DNA of 64,000 nucleotides from Macrotrachela quadricornifera (lineage: Eukaryota; Rotifera; Eurotatoria; Philodinida; Philodinidae): the NCBI GenBank assembly GCA_022393335.1, contig JAJEKB010020913.1:423532-487531 (forward strand), given 5' to 3'. Below, in pieces: positions 46,073 through 57,971 of the stretch (position 1 is its first letter; every line of letters begins with the position of its first letter). The translations under genes and the position numbers were made by a program. Below the pieces are notes generated by a model, which was not told where the DNA came from, did not search any database, and saw only the letters and a list, made by a program, of their open reading frames with translations.

Positions 46073-46967
46073 ACCGGGTGTCACAAAAGTTTTTCGACAT
46101 TCTGTATCTTGCTTGTACCTCGGCTTGAGAAAATGATAAAATCTTACTTTTTCTTTTAAAAGATGCAGCATGAGAAATTGTACACAAAACTCATAAGGAA
46201 ATCTTTATTGACTCATTCGAACAATTTTCTTGTGGACATTATCAACAACCTATGCGGTAATGTAGTTTCTTAGTACAATAAAAATGCTTGCACGTTTTTC
46301 TTTATTTTTTATATAACTTGACTTAGAGAAATGATATAGACTTAATTCTTTTTTCCGAAGGTGTGCCATGGAAAGCTCTCACAGAATCATACCAATAAAT
46401 CTCTAATAACGGATTCTAATGATCTTTCAATTCTCAAAACCAAAAAAGTGGACAATTAGTGGTCCGAATTTATGCTGTATATCTTTTTGATTTTGAAAAT
46501 ACCCTAGCTTTCAAAAATGATAGAATGTAGATTTTCATCTTACACGATCCGCCATTGAAAGAACTGCAAAATGAATGCAAATAAATTCATATTAATTTAC
46601 AGGTTTTATTTTTTGTTTTCTATTTATTTTGGTTTTCACAAATAATAATACTTCAAATTTTTTTTGAAAGATGCACTGTCAAAAGCTCTACACTAGCTAT
46701 ATCTACAAATTCGCAAGGAAACACAAAAACGCCATTAAGATATTTCTATTCTTCCGTGTACACTGGGAAATTACATTACCGTGTAGGTTGTTGATAATGT
46801 CCACAAGAAAATTGTTCGAATGAGTCAATAAAGATTTCCTTATGAGTTTTGTGTACAACTTCTCATGCTGCATCTTCTAAAAGAAAAAGTAAGATTTTAT
46901 CATTTTCTCAAGCCGAGGTACAAGCAAGATACAGAATGTCGGAAAACTTTTGTGACATCCGGTATAG
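46073..46967. mobile_element. ~0.9 kb foldback element with nearly identical ~200 bp arms
   Basis: Left arm 46073-46272 and right arm 46768-46967 are inverted copies differing at only a handful of positions. Both carry CCGGnTGTCACAAAAGTTTT at the end, then GACATTCTGTATCTTGCTTG and TTGTGGACATTATCAACAAC further in. TA borders fit a mariner-like target. The centre (46280-46760) contains no transposase. The high arm identity suggests recent formation or gene conversion. Confidence 0.85.
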
Positions 46968-47479
46968 GTATTTTTATAAGTAAAGAACCAATGAAAGCAC
47001 ATATTATTCTGAAGAATGGCAAAAAAGAATCAACTGTCAATTTGACAGAAAAAATAACTGTTCAAAATAGCACATTGTTTACTAGAATTTTTTTTAATAA
47101 CAGAAAAATAAAAATACATCGAAAATTATTATTAATTCATGATTAATGATGAGAGAACCATTATTTCTTAAATGACGTGAAAAATTAAAATTAAACAAAT
47201 TTTTTCATTTATTATTCAAATTAAATTAATAAAAAAAATTTGCAAAATTTTTAGATTTAAATGAAAGAATAGAACTTATTTGAAAACGATTTTTTTAATT
47301 ATTGTAAACCTTGAAAAATATACGGACTCAATTTACGAACATTTTCAAAAGAAAAATTACAGATATATATGTATGAGAATATTTCAATTAATTTATTTGA
47401 ATAAATGGTTATTGCATTGTTGTCTGTTGATAAGAATTAGTATTCGACATTACTGCTTGATAATAGGAGAACAGTTGAA

Positions 47480-48250
47480 AATAAAAATATTTTTTTAATA
47501 GGTATAAATCAAGTTGTTGAAAATTACGGTTATTAAAAATTAAATTGCAAAATATTATCATCTATATTTTTCCCATATTGTTGATGGTGATTAAACATGG
47601 GATGAATTAATTGTTGTATTGTTTGCATAAATGAATTAGTAATTCAATCATCAAATATATTAATAAAAGCAAGTCATGATTGACGATATTGTCTATATAA
47701 TAATGGAATTAATGTTGAACATAGTGCAATAGTTGTTCCCATTGAATTTAATGATAACAAACTTGAACGAAAAGATTTCTAATCATTTGAATCAGCTTCA
47801 TTTCTAGCTAAGATTTGTTCACGTTTTGATGCTCGTTTACATTCAATGTATAAATAATTTTCATTAAAAATAAATACATATAATAGAAAAACCTTTCTTC
47901 TATGAAGATTAATAATTCTTGTAGAACAAACAACTTTTGTTGTTGACATATCCGCAAATATAACAAAATTAAATGCTAAATTCGTAAACGAAAAAATTTT
48001 TATTTTCTTTGAAATAAAAAGATTTTTTGTTCACCTCTATGTCAACCACTGTACTATATTGATATGACTATTTATTAATTAATTATATAATAAAATTAAA
48101 AATTAAAAATAATTTTACCAGATCAAGATCACTATCTTCTCAATTATTATCTGTATTTGTTAATCGTCAAAGAGATGTTGATTATTGTTGAACAAGTGAT
48201 GATGGAAGAAAATGACCTAATATTAATATATTATTGGTTATTCTTTCTTT
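47480..48250 (-). pseudogene. Decayed multi-pass membrane protein remnant
   Basis: Minus-strand reading gives coding-like text interrupted by stops: NLAFNFVIFADMSTTKVVCS, RRKVFLLYVFIFNENYLYIE, ARNEADSND, a stop, KSFRSSLLSLNSMGTTIALC, STLIPLLYRQYRQS, TGA, LAFINIFDD, TGA, ITNSFMQTIQQLIHPMFNHH. Stops look like single substitutions (TGA where Trp would fit). The protein family is not recognised. It may have belonged with the fragment at 45955-45710, on the same strand beyond the foldback element. Confidence 0.35.
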
Positions 48251-48802
48251 TTTTATAGATGATTAATTTTATTTTATTTAATAGATAGAATTAGATTATT
48301 CGAGGTAAGAAATCCAATCCTTATACCATTTTTTACAATTCTTTATTTTATTTATGAAAAAAATTATCTGATAATAAATTAAAGTCTTTTTTTTTAAATT
48401 TTGATAATAAAAATTCTAGATAGATTACTATGTTAAATGAGAAGTAAAATTCTTGGTTAAATAAAATTGATAGAAAATAAAGAGCAATAATAGAATAAAT
48501 ATAGAGGGCATTAATATCAAATAAATAATTTATAGTCCTGAATAGTTCTTCAAAATATTTCTATAAATTCTAAATATAAAACAAAAAAATAATTTTATCG
48601 AATAAAATTCATCAGAACAAATTATTAATACATAAAAATGTTATATTAAATAAACGAGTCCTTATTCGTTGATATTTAATCGTAAAGTGAGAGTTTTATC
48701 TTATTATTAAATACATATAAGAACTGTAAGAAAATAAAATAATTTTGTTTTTATTTCATATTAATTTTACATAAATATTTAATAAAACTTAGATTAAATA
48801 AA

Positions 48803-51674
48803 ATGTCTTCAACAAATAATGATGATAATCATCCATTTATTCGTACTGAATTTCCATATGTTGTTGAAAAAATATCATCAATAACAATAGATATTGATGA
48901 AAATATTCAATTAGCAGCAACAATATGGATGCCAAAAAGTTTAATTATTGAATGAAAATATTTTCTAATTAATTCTATGTACATATATTATTTATTTAAT
49001 AGGTACGAAAAAAGAAGAAAAATTTGCGACAATTTTAGAATATTTACCATATAGAAAAAGCGATTCGACGTTAGTTTTATATATAATTAATAGAAAAAAG
49101 AAAAAAAATTAATTTTTGAAAATAGTTCTCGAAGAGATGAAATTCGATTAAAATATTTTTCTGGATTTGGTTATGTTTCACTTCGAGTTGATATTCGTGG
49201 AACGGGAAATTCTCAAGGTTTATTTTATTTAAAAATTTTTTTATTTAAAAAAAAAATTTCTTTTTCTCTTATTAAAAGGAATATTTGATGATGAATATTC
49301 TGAACAAGAATTATCTGATGGATTAAAAATTCTTCAATGGATTGATAATCAAATATGGTCAAATGGAAAAGTTATTTCATTTTTTTTTTATTTTTATTTT
49401 TCTAATAAAATAAAATAGGTTGTTATTTATGGAAAATCTTGGGGTGGTTTTAATGCTTTACAAATTGCTTATCTTCAACCAAAAGTTATTCACAATCTTT
49501 TTTTTTTAATTAAATAAGAAATTTTTTTTCTCTAGAATTTATGTGGAATTATTTCAGCTTATTCAACAGATGATCGTTATTCAGATGATATTCATTATGT
49601 AGGAGGATGTTTACCAGCACAAGAAGGTTGTTTTTATAAATAAAAGTTTATTAATTGAAAAAATTGTTTATGTATAGCATTAAGTTGGTCAAGTCAAATG
49701 TTAATATGGTTATCTCTTCCTCCACATCCATTATATCAAGGTGGTATTGATAAAAATTGTGATTTATTTAATATATGGAAAGAACGATTAAATCATTTAA
49801 TACCTTTGGATTATTATTGGATGAAACATCAAAATAGGTTATATTTATTTTAATATAAAAATAAAAAAAAAAAAAAACATTTTCTTTTAATAAAATAGAA
49901 ATAAATATTGGCGTCATGGAAGTGTTTGTGAAGATTATTCGAGAATTTTATGTCCTGTTATATTAATTGGAGGATTTGCTGATCTTTATACTGATCCTGT
50001 TTTTCGTTTAATTAATAAATTAAAATGTCCAAAACGAGCTATTATAGGTCCATGGGGACATCAATGGCCGTTAGTTTTTATTTATATATTTATAAAATAT
50101 ATCTATTAAATATTCTACTAGAGATAATGCATATCCAGGACCACAAATTGGTTTTTTACAAGAAATTGTATCATGGCTTGATTATTATATAAAAGATATT
50201 AAAAATGATTATGATAAAAAAGAAATCATATCTGTTTTTCAAATGTATCCAAATATTGATGAACTTCATTCAATTATTAATAGAAGAAAAGGTAAATGGA
50301 TACATTTAAATGATATTCCATATTATCCAAATGAACATCTTCAAAGAAATGATTATTTTATAAATGAAAATGAAAATATATTTGAAAAAAAGTTAATTTA
50401 TTATTTATCATATGGATATTTAAGCAATGAACCAATATTAAATAATAATTATCCTAATAAAATATCATTTTGTTCTCCTCAAGAAACAGGAATATCAAGT
50501 GGAAATTTACTTGGAATGGGAATGTTAAATTTTCCTGATTATTCAATTGATCAACGTGAAGATGATGGAAGATCATTATCATTTGATTCTCTTCCATTAA
50601 CAAATTCTTGTGGTATAGTTTGTTTGTTTAAAATATTCTTAAATAAATTTATTATTTATTTAAAAAAGAATTATTTGGTTTTCCAACAGTTAAATTAAAT
50701 TTAAGTAGTTCACATGAAAATGGTTTAATATGTGTTCGACTTTGTATGATTGATGAAAATAGTTCATCTTCAATATTAATATCACGAGGATTTTTAAATT
50801 TAACACATAATAAATCACATGAAAATCCTCAATCATTAAATATTAATGAAATTTCAAAGTAATTTCTTATTTTACTTTTTTTTTATTGAAAAAAAAATTG
50901 TTTTTAAAAGTGTTGAAATAACATTATCTGCTGTTTGTGTTTATTTACCATCTGGTTGTCGTCTTCGTTTATCTTTATCATCATCATATTGGCCAATTCT
51001 ATGGCCTTCATCTCAATTATCAACATTAACGTTTGCTTTATTTATTTTAATAAATGAAAATAATTTTTATCTTGTTTTTAGAATTCATTTAAATGAATCA
51101 TCACCATGTATCCTTACATTACCTTGTTTAAATGATAAATAGTAACACTCTGTTTTTTTTTTCTTAATATTTTGGTTTTAATTATTTAAGTTCATCACAA
51201 GATTATTTTTCTTTTCCTGAAATTGCACAAGGTATTCCAATAAAACATCTTCGAAATAGTTCAAGTAGTCGATTGAGAACATTTGATGAAATCAATGAAA
51301 TAATTACATTAAAAGTAATTAGATTTTTAACAGATTTTTTATTTTTTATTCATTTATTTAAAAACAAAAAGATAAATAATGATAATGGTTGTGTTGAATA
51401 TCCTGATGGTTTAATATTTGATGAAAGATCAGAAAGTATTCATATAATTAAAAAAAATGATCCACAATCAGCAAGAATAGAAATAAATAGATATTTAAAA
51501 TATTATTTTCAAGATCAATCATCAATTAAAGTTGATATACAAACAAAATCAATTATGTTCAGTCAACAATCACCATCAACATTTGAAATAATACATCAAA
51601 TTGATATTCAAAATAAAGATGAACATTTTTTTAATAAAACATGGAATTTATCATTCCCAAGAATTTATAATTAA
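48803..51674 (+). CDS. CocE/NonD-family (X-Pro dipeptidyl-peptidase, S15-type) hydrolase, 14 exons
   Basis: Exons 48803-48938, 49003-49069, 49126-49217, 49279-49370, 49419-49484, 49536-49626, 49678-49837, 49899-50069, 50122-50612, 50669-50858, 50911-51030, 51082-51141, 51191-51314 and 51372-51674 sum to 2163 nt (720 aa), all with GT..AG introns of 48-64 nt. An alpha/beta-hydrolase domain (PF02129) holds ILEYLPYRKSD, RVDIRGTGNSQG, the nucleophile elbow GKSWGG (Ser136), GGFADLYTDP (Asp263) and GPWGHQWP (His289): a full triad. The C-terminal half is the jelly-roll PF08530 domain (FGFPTVKLNLSSS, VCVYLPSGCRLRLSLSSS). The family is mainly bacterial and fungal (cocaine esterase, glutaryl-acylase). 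No signal peptide. Likely an acquired gene with later introns; the substrate is an acyl or ester compound not determinable here. Confidence 0.9.
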
Positions 51675-52588
51675 ATATTTATTTTTATATATCTTTTAAT
51701 ACAATTAGATGGATTTTATTTTTACGACAATCAAATATTTTTCATCTTTTAATTATACGAATTTTAACTGAATTTTCTAATTAAGATTGATTATGATATA
51801 TGTCTAGCATACTTATTATTCGGTTATTTAATAAAAAGTTATTAAAGAGCGAATAGGGCACACATGAATCTTCTAGGACAATCTTCAACACTATAAAAGA
51901 TAGAAATTCATAATTAAAGCTAATAGTAATATTTAAAAGTAATGTTTATAAATGTTGCCTTTACAAAATAAAACTCTAAAGTCTCCTCTGTCATGAAGAA
52001 AAACTTCGATCTATACTACTTATACATAGTAGACAATAGTTGAATTTCTTATTGTAAAGCTAGCCCAATTCAATTAGGATGAAACCATCCTGATATTTAA
52101 TTCTATTCAATTTGATTCCATCAGAGTTTTTTGTTGGCACATTATTATTTATCAATAACGAACTAGCAATACCTAAATCTGTGTTTCCCAAAATTTGATG
52201 TCAATTCATCTTTTACACTTTCAGCAACATATGCAAAAGTTTTACTATTTTTTTCACAACAACTAGATATGTACCAAAACCATAAAGATGTTATTAAAAA
52301 AGACCATATTGCAGTTTTAAAATACACCAAAACTAACCAAAATTGATATCTTTCTTGTAAGTTCAATTGCATGTATTTAAGGAATTTAATAGAGCAATCA
52401 AAAGGGAATAAATTTGGCTTGAAGTTTTGATTGGTTTTGAGGATCAGAGTGAGAGTGAGTGTACAGATGAGAAAAATACTTCAAAACAATCATACGACAT
52501 GTTTCGATAGTGGCTTAGGTTATCAATTTATTAGAAAGGATCGAAATCTGGATAGTAGCGATGTTTTATATACTTTATTTTATCATCA
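51675..52588. other. Intergenic, no firm gene
   Basis: Spacer between convergent genes. A minus-strand frame at 52163-52372 has one hydrophobic stretch (FWLVLVYFKTAIWSFLITSL) and could be a small membrane protein, but nothing else supports it. Confidence 0.4.
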
Positions 52589-55500
52589 TTAAACATCGAT
52601 TCGTATGTCTTGTTGTTTCAACTGTTCTCCCATAGCTTTTGAACCACGCCATCCCACTGTCAATCTTTCCATTATCTACACGATAGAAAAAGTATATATC
52701 TCGTTAGTTTTACAGAGAAATAAACATCAAAACTCTTACCGTGTTGTTGCGAAGACCATTGACGAGATATTGTGCGCCTTGGTCTCCGACTTGAGCTTCA
52801 TGAAGGTAAAGATGAGTAAGTGCCTGTGTAAAAAGGTCGAATGAGCAAAAAAAAGAGACGTGAGCAAATAATGGTCTTTACCGTGTTGGTTTGGAGAGCA
52901 TTAGCGAGATGTTCTGCTCCTTCGTTTCCTACTATATTACCATACAGGTTAAGGGAAGTGAGAGTCTGCGTGAAAAATACAAACAGTCTAGGGAAATGAG
53001 TAGAAAAAAACTGTTCACCATGTTTTTTGTTAAAGCAGTGGCGAGATGCTTTACTCCTTTGACCCCAATTCCATTCAAACAAAGCCAAAGTAAAGTGAGT
53101 GTCTATATGAAAAGTATGAATAATCAAGAAACATACAAGTAGAGAATGGTGTTTCACCGCATTGTTTGCAAGGCTATTAGCAATATATTCTGCTCCTTTA
53201 TCTCCTATTTGGTTGCTACTAAGCATCAGTGAAGTGAGTGCCTGCATAGAAATTAAATATGCTCAAGAGAGGAATAAGTAGAGAATGATGTTTACGGTAT
53301 TCTTTGTTAGAGCATCGGCAAGATATTTTGCTCCATCCTCTCCTATGTGGTTTTCATCGATGTTTAGTTTGATGAGTGTCTGTGTGAATGATTGAAATAG
53401 TTTAGAGATATATGAGTAGATAACGATGTTTACCATATTATTTGTTAGAGCAGCGCCTACATATTGTACTCCTTCATTGCCTATTTCATTATTGGAAAGA
53501 TCAAGTTGGGTCAGTGTCTGTATGAAAACCGTAGATGGTCAAAAGTAAGATAAATAAAGATGATCATTCACCATGTTATTGGTTAGAGCAGCGGCTATAT
53601 GTTGTACTCCTTTATCTTGTATTGAATCATAGTGCAAGTTGAGTTGGGTGAGTACCTGTGTGAAATATTCAAATGATCCAGACAGAGATAAATTGACAAT
53701 AATATTTACTGTATTCTTTATTAGAGAATTAGCGATATGTTGTGCCCCTTCTTCTTCTATTGAATTAGTCTGAAGATTGAGTTTGGTGAGGGTCTGTACA
53801 AAAAATATAGATGATTAAAAAAGATATGAGTAGATAATGATGTTTACCTGGTTATTTGCGAGAGCATTAGCGATATATTTTGCCCAGTGATTATCGATAC
53901 CTTTTCGGTCAAGATCGAGCACGGTGAGTATCTGTATAAAAATACGAATGGTTACAACAAAAATGTTTGAAGTTTACTTTCTTCGATCGTAACGACATAA
54001 CAATTTTTAACATTGCACAATCATGGGCTGGGTTTCCTTCTAGATCAAGTTTTTCCAATGTCTACATGTCAGTCATTGAAGATATAAAGTCGACATTGAG
54101 TGCATGGATGAGTCGTACCTTATTATTCATTAAAGCATCAGCGAGATATTGTATACCTTTGTTTTCAATACCATTTCGATTGAGACGAATTGTAGTGAGT
54201 GTCTGTAGATTAGAAAACCTTAGATAGATATACTTAAATAGGATCATATTTACAGTATTTGTTTGGATTAAACTAGCAATAAGCTTTGCGCCTTCATCAC
54301 CAATTTCATTATCAAAAAGACTCAATTTTTTGATTGCCTATGTAGCATATAAATTTCAAGTTAATATAGACAATATTTATGAAAGATCAAGCATATTCAC
54401 CGGTTGACTGTGCAGCATAGCAACTAGATCCTGTATGCTAGTAGCTGTGATGAGATTTTTCTGAATATTCAGTACGGTGAGCGTCTTGAGAAAACAAGCA
54501 AATTTAAATATACAGAATTAAAAATATGTACCTTATTATTGATTAATGAACGGGTAATACATTTTAATCCTTCATCTCCTAATTGGTTGTCTCGAAGATC
54601 AAGCAATGTTAGTGTCTATGTAGATCAATCAAGTTAATGTTATCGAAAGCATCACAGAAAGAAGTCACTTTAGTCATGAGTAATGCATTAGCTAGACATT
54701 GAACTTCTTTCATTCCAATTTTTTCTGATCGAACAATCACTCTAAATCTAGACTAGAAGAAAAATATTCACTTTCAATTGAAATATAGAATAAAACAATG
54801 TAGAATAATTACTGTTATTTGTGGCCTTGCAATACTGATTGATGCTGTCATACATTTGTTGAGAGGATTACCAGTGAAGTTAATTTTCTTGATAGACTGC
54901 ATGAAAGAATAAGATAAGTCCTGAAAAGCTCTTGGCAAATAAGCAAACCGTATGGCTTTGTAATACATGAGTGAAGTATTCGACTCCTTGCGTTTGAATT
55001 TTGTTGGAGGAAAGATCCAATCTCACTAGTACCTAAACATAAAAAAAGACTTTATACCTATATCATATACGAATAGTAGATGAATTACTGTATTAAGTTC
55101 TAATGCATCAGCAATGGATTTAGCACCGATATTTCCAATGTGATTCGAACTAAGGTTTAATATTTCGAGTGTCTATTAGCAAATGAAAGATAAAAATTAA
55201 TAGAGAGAAAGAGATAGAACAAATTTGTGGTCACTCTATTGATTCCTAGCATCTCTGCTAGATATTGTACACCTTGATCACTAATTTGATTATTATGTAG
55301 ATCTAGTGATGTGATACACTAAATAAAATAATCAATAGTTCTGCAATAATGTTAAGATGTATACAAAAGATACTGTATTATTTATCAAAGCATCAGCAAC
55401 ATATTGGACTTCTCTGTCTCCTATATGACGTGATCGAAGTTGAAGGAAGGTGATCATCTTGTCATTCTTGATTAAAGTAGTAATATCCAGTATATTTTCT

Positions 55501-57971
55501 TGATAACATGGATTACCATTCAGATTGAATCTGGTGAGTGTCTATCAAAATAAGCAAGATGAGCATAATAGAACTAAAAAAAAAAGAAAAAACCTGATTC
55601 TTTTGTAAGACATTATAGAGATGTGTTCCACCTTGTTCACCAATCTGATTGTGTTGAAGGTTCAATGTTGTTAGTGTCTATTTTATCGTAGACAGAAAAA
55701 ATGCTAAATACTATAAAAGAAGATACATCACCTTGTTCGTTTCTAAAGCATTAGCGAGATGTGCTGCACCACTGTTTCCAACTAAGTTCTGAGCAAGTGA
55801 AAGATGTAAAAGTGTCTATGAGACGAAATAAGTGAGAGATAATTCTTAATCTAATCTTACTTTGTTATTGACTAATAGTTTAGAGAGATCTTTTGCTCCG
55901 ATATCTCCGATGTCATCCGATTGCAAATCAAGTGTGGTCAGTGTCTAATTGTATTTCACATGACAAATGATGAATAATGGATTAGACTTACTGTGTTGTA
56001 ATATAATGCGTTCACTATATATTGTACTCCAAGATCACCTATGTGATTTCCAGAAACATTCAGATTGACAATAACCTATGTGAATAAATAAATATGGATT
56101 TATCATATAACAAGACACACGAAGTATAAGTCACTGTGTTAGTTTTTAAGGCTTCAGCTATGTCTTCTGCACCCTGACATCCAATTCGATTGGAGCAAAG
56201 ATTTAATATCTTAAGCGTCTATATCAAAAAACGGTGAGTGAAAATGATTTTGATGGACATAAGGAATCACTGTATTAGTTTTTAGTGCAAATGCCAATTG
56301 TTTTATTCCAGTCTCTTTGATTTCATTTCGTTGAAGATACAATACAGTCAGTGTCTGTGTTAAAAAAAGGAAGAAGTTCTTTAAAAAAGATCAATGAAAA
56401 ATTACCGTTGAATTTTGTAATAAATCAGCCAGAGGTAATGCTCCTTCGTTTCCAACTTGATTTGCAGAGATATTCAACGTTTGAAGAATCTGCAAGAGAT
56501 GTAATAAAGATAGAGAAATATAGAGAATGAAATTCACCGTATTGTGTCGTAATGCATCTGTTAAATATTGACACTTTACAGCATCAATCTGATTACGGCG
56601 AAGATCCAGTGTCGTAATGGCCTACATAAGAAAAAATGATTTCGACTGTGACTAGTGGAACAATATGGTTTATTACTTTATTTATTTGCATTGCTTGAGC
56701 AAAGTATTTCATTTCATTATGACTGATACGAATCGATGGAAGCTTGATTTCTGCCGACGGCTATGTTAAAAAAGTAGACAAAAAACAGTACAGCTAAACA
56801 ATCATAATACTTCTGTTTTTGTGATATCAAATATTCCATCTGTCCATGCCAATATAGGAGGACAATTGATACTCATTGATGACACTTTCCATCTGATTGT
56901 AATTTTTGGAAAATAAAATTTGACGATAGATTTAGGTACGTCATTAGTCTTAGTCCAGCAAATAGGTGTGGTATACAGATTGATTATTTTCTTTTCTATG
57001 TTGTAGTCACAGATAATAAAACCATATTTGTTACTTAGCCAAAATTGTGTTCGAAAAGAGTCCAGAAGAGAATCAATATCTGTTAGAGTACCATCGTTGG
57101 ATATTGTATAGGAGAAGAAAAATTGAAATTTTTTTAGAGAAGAAAGATTAATTTGGATGAACTGCTCCCAGGAAGAACCATTAAAGACTGAGTCAAATAC
57201 TGTTCGATGAGAGCCCAACGTAAGATATTTAAGTGAAGGTGTTTGTGAAACAACTAGTTCAATATCCTCCATGGATAGATGACAATCACTAATTGTTAGA
57301 GAAGTTAATTGTAGATAAGATTTCACCAGTATTTCATTACGATTTTTAATAATGCAATCTTTCATTACAAAAGTTTTTAAAAGCGGAGAACTATCAAGAA
57401 TGATCTGGTACTGTGGATACGTACACTTTTCTAATGTGATATGGCATACTGTACAATGCTCTGGCCATGATACATCTTTGACGTAATAATCAAAATTTTT
57501 CAAATTTAATCTGCAAAACTTGAACCAAGTCATTGCAGATGACAGACGAACTCCCACCCTACCGTTTATTCCACGATCAATGTGTACGGAAAGTGAGCTT
57601 AGAGGACAAACAGCAAAAATGTTTAAAATCTTATCGAAATTTGTGTCAGAGATTTCATTCAGTGCCAATAAACGAAGTTGACAAAATCGTTGACTATTCT
57701 TGAAATACTTAAAAAATTCGTCGATAGTCTCGTGCTTATACCATTTATAAGATAAAATTAACGAAATGATATTTTCAGGTTGAATAAGGCGAGCAATAAA
57801 CTTGATCTTTGATTTTGAAATGGACGAAAGATCAAGTTCATATCGATCATAAGTATTCGTAATCGCATTAAATCGCTTACAAACACGACGAAATGAAATA
57901 AGAATCGAAAGAATATCGAGATGGTCCAAAATCCGACGAAGAATCTCGACTGGTAAAGCGAGTAGCGACAT
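52589..57971 (-). CDS. F-box protein with ~29 single-exon leucine-rich repeats
   Basis: The first exon (57971 to about 56802) encodes an F-box at residues 1-48 (LLALPVEILRRILDHLDILS...RRVCKRFNAIT) and a ~340-residue region of degenerate LRR-like strands. Downstream, from ~56765 to ~52740, about 29 exons of ~84-88 nt follow at steps near 138 bp, separated by ~50-60 nt introns. Each encodes one 28-residue ribonuclease-inhibitor-type repeat (for example TLTSLNLYGNIVGNEGAEHL then ANALQTNT). A last short exon (..ERLTVGWRGSKAMGEQLKQQ DIRIDV) ends at 52589. F-box proteins recruit targets to SCF ubiquitin ligases, and LRRs supply target binding. Units near 54000 and 54700 are degenerate. The start was placed at the F-box ATG because the longer frame begins with TTG. 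Some exons may be skipped in the mRNA. Confidence 0.8.
52740..56765 (-). repeat. Tandem LRR-exon array, period ~138 bp
   Basis: LRR exons lie at about 52740, 52881, 53019, 53156, 53294, 53431, 53569, 53707 and 53845, that is at 137-141 bp steps, then with slightly looser spacing up to 56678. Exon and intron lengths are both constrained. Exon consensus on the protein level is LTxLxLxxNxIG followed by GAxxLAxALxxN. Introns are more diverged. The array grew by tandem duplication of an exon plus intron unit. Confidence 0.85.
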
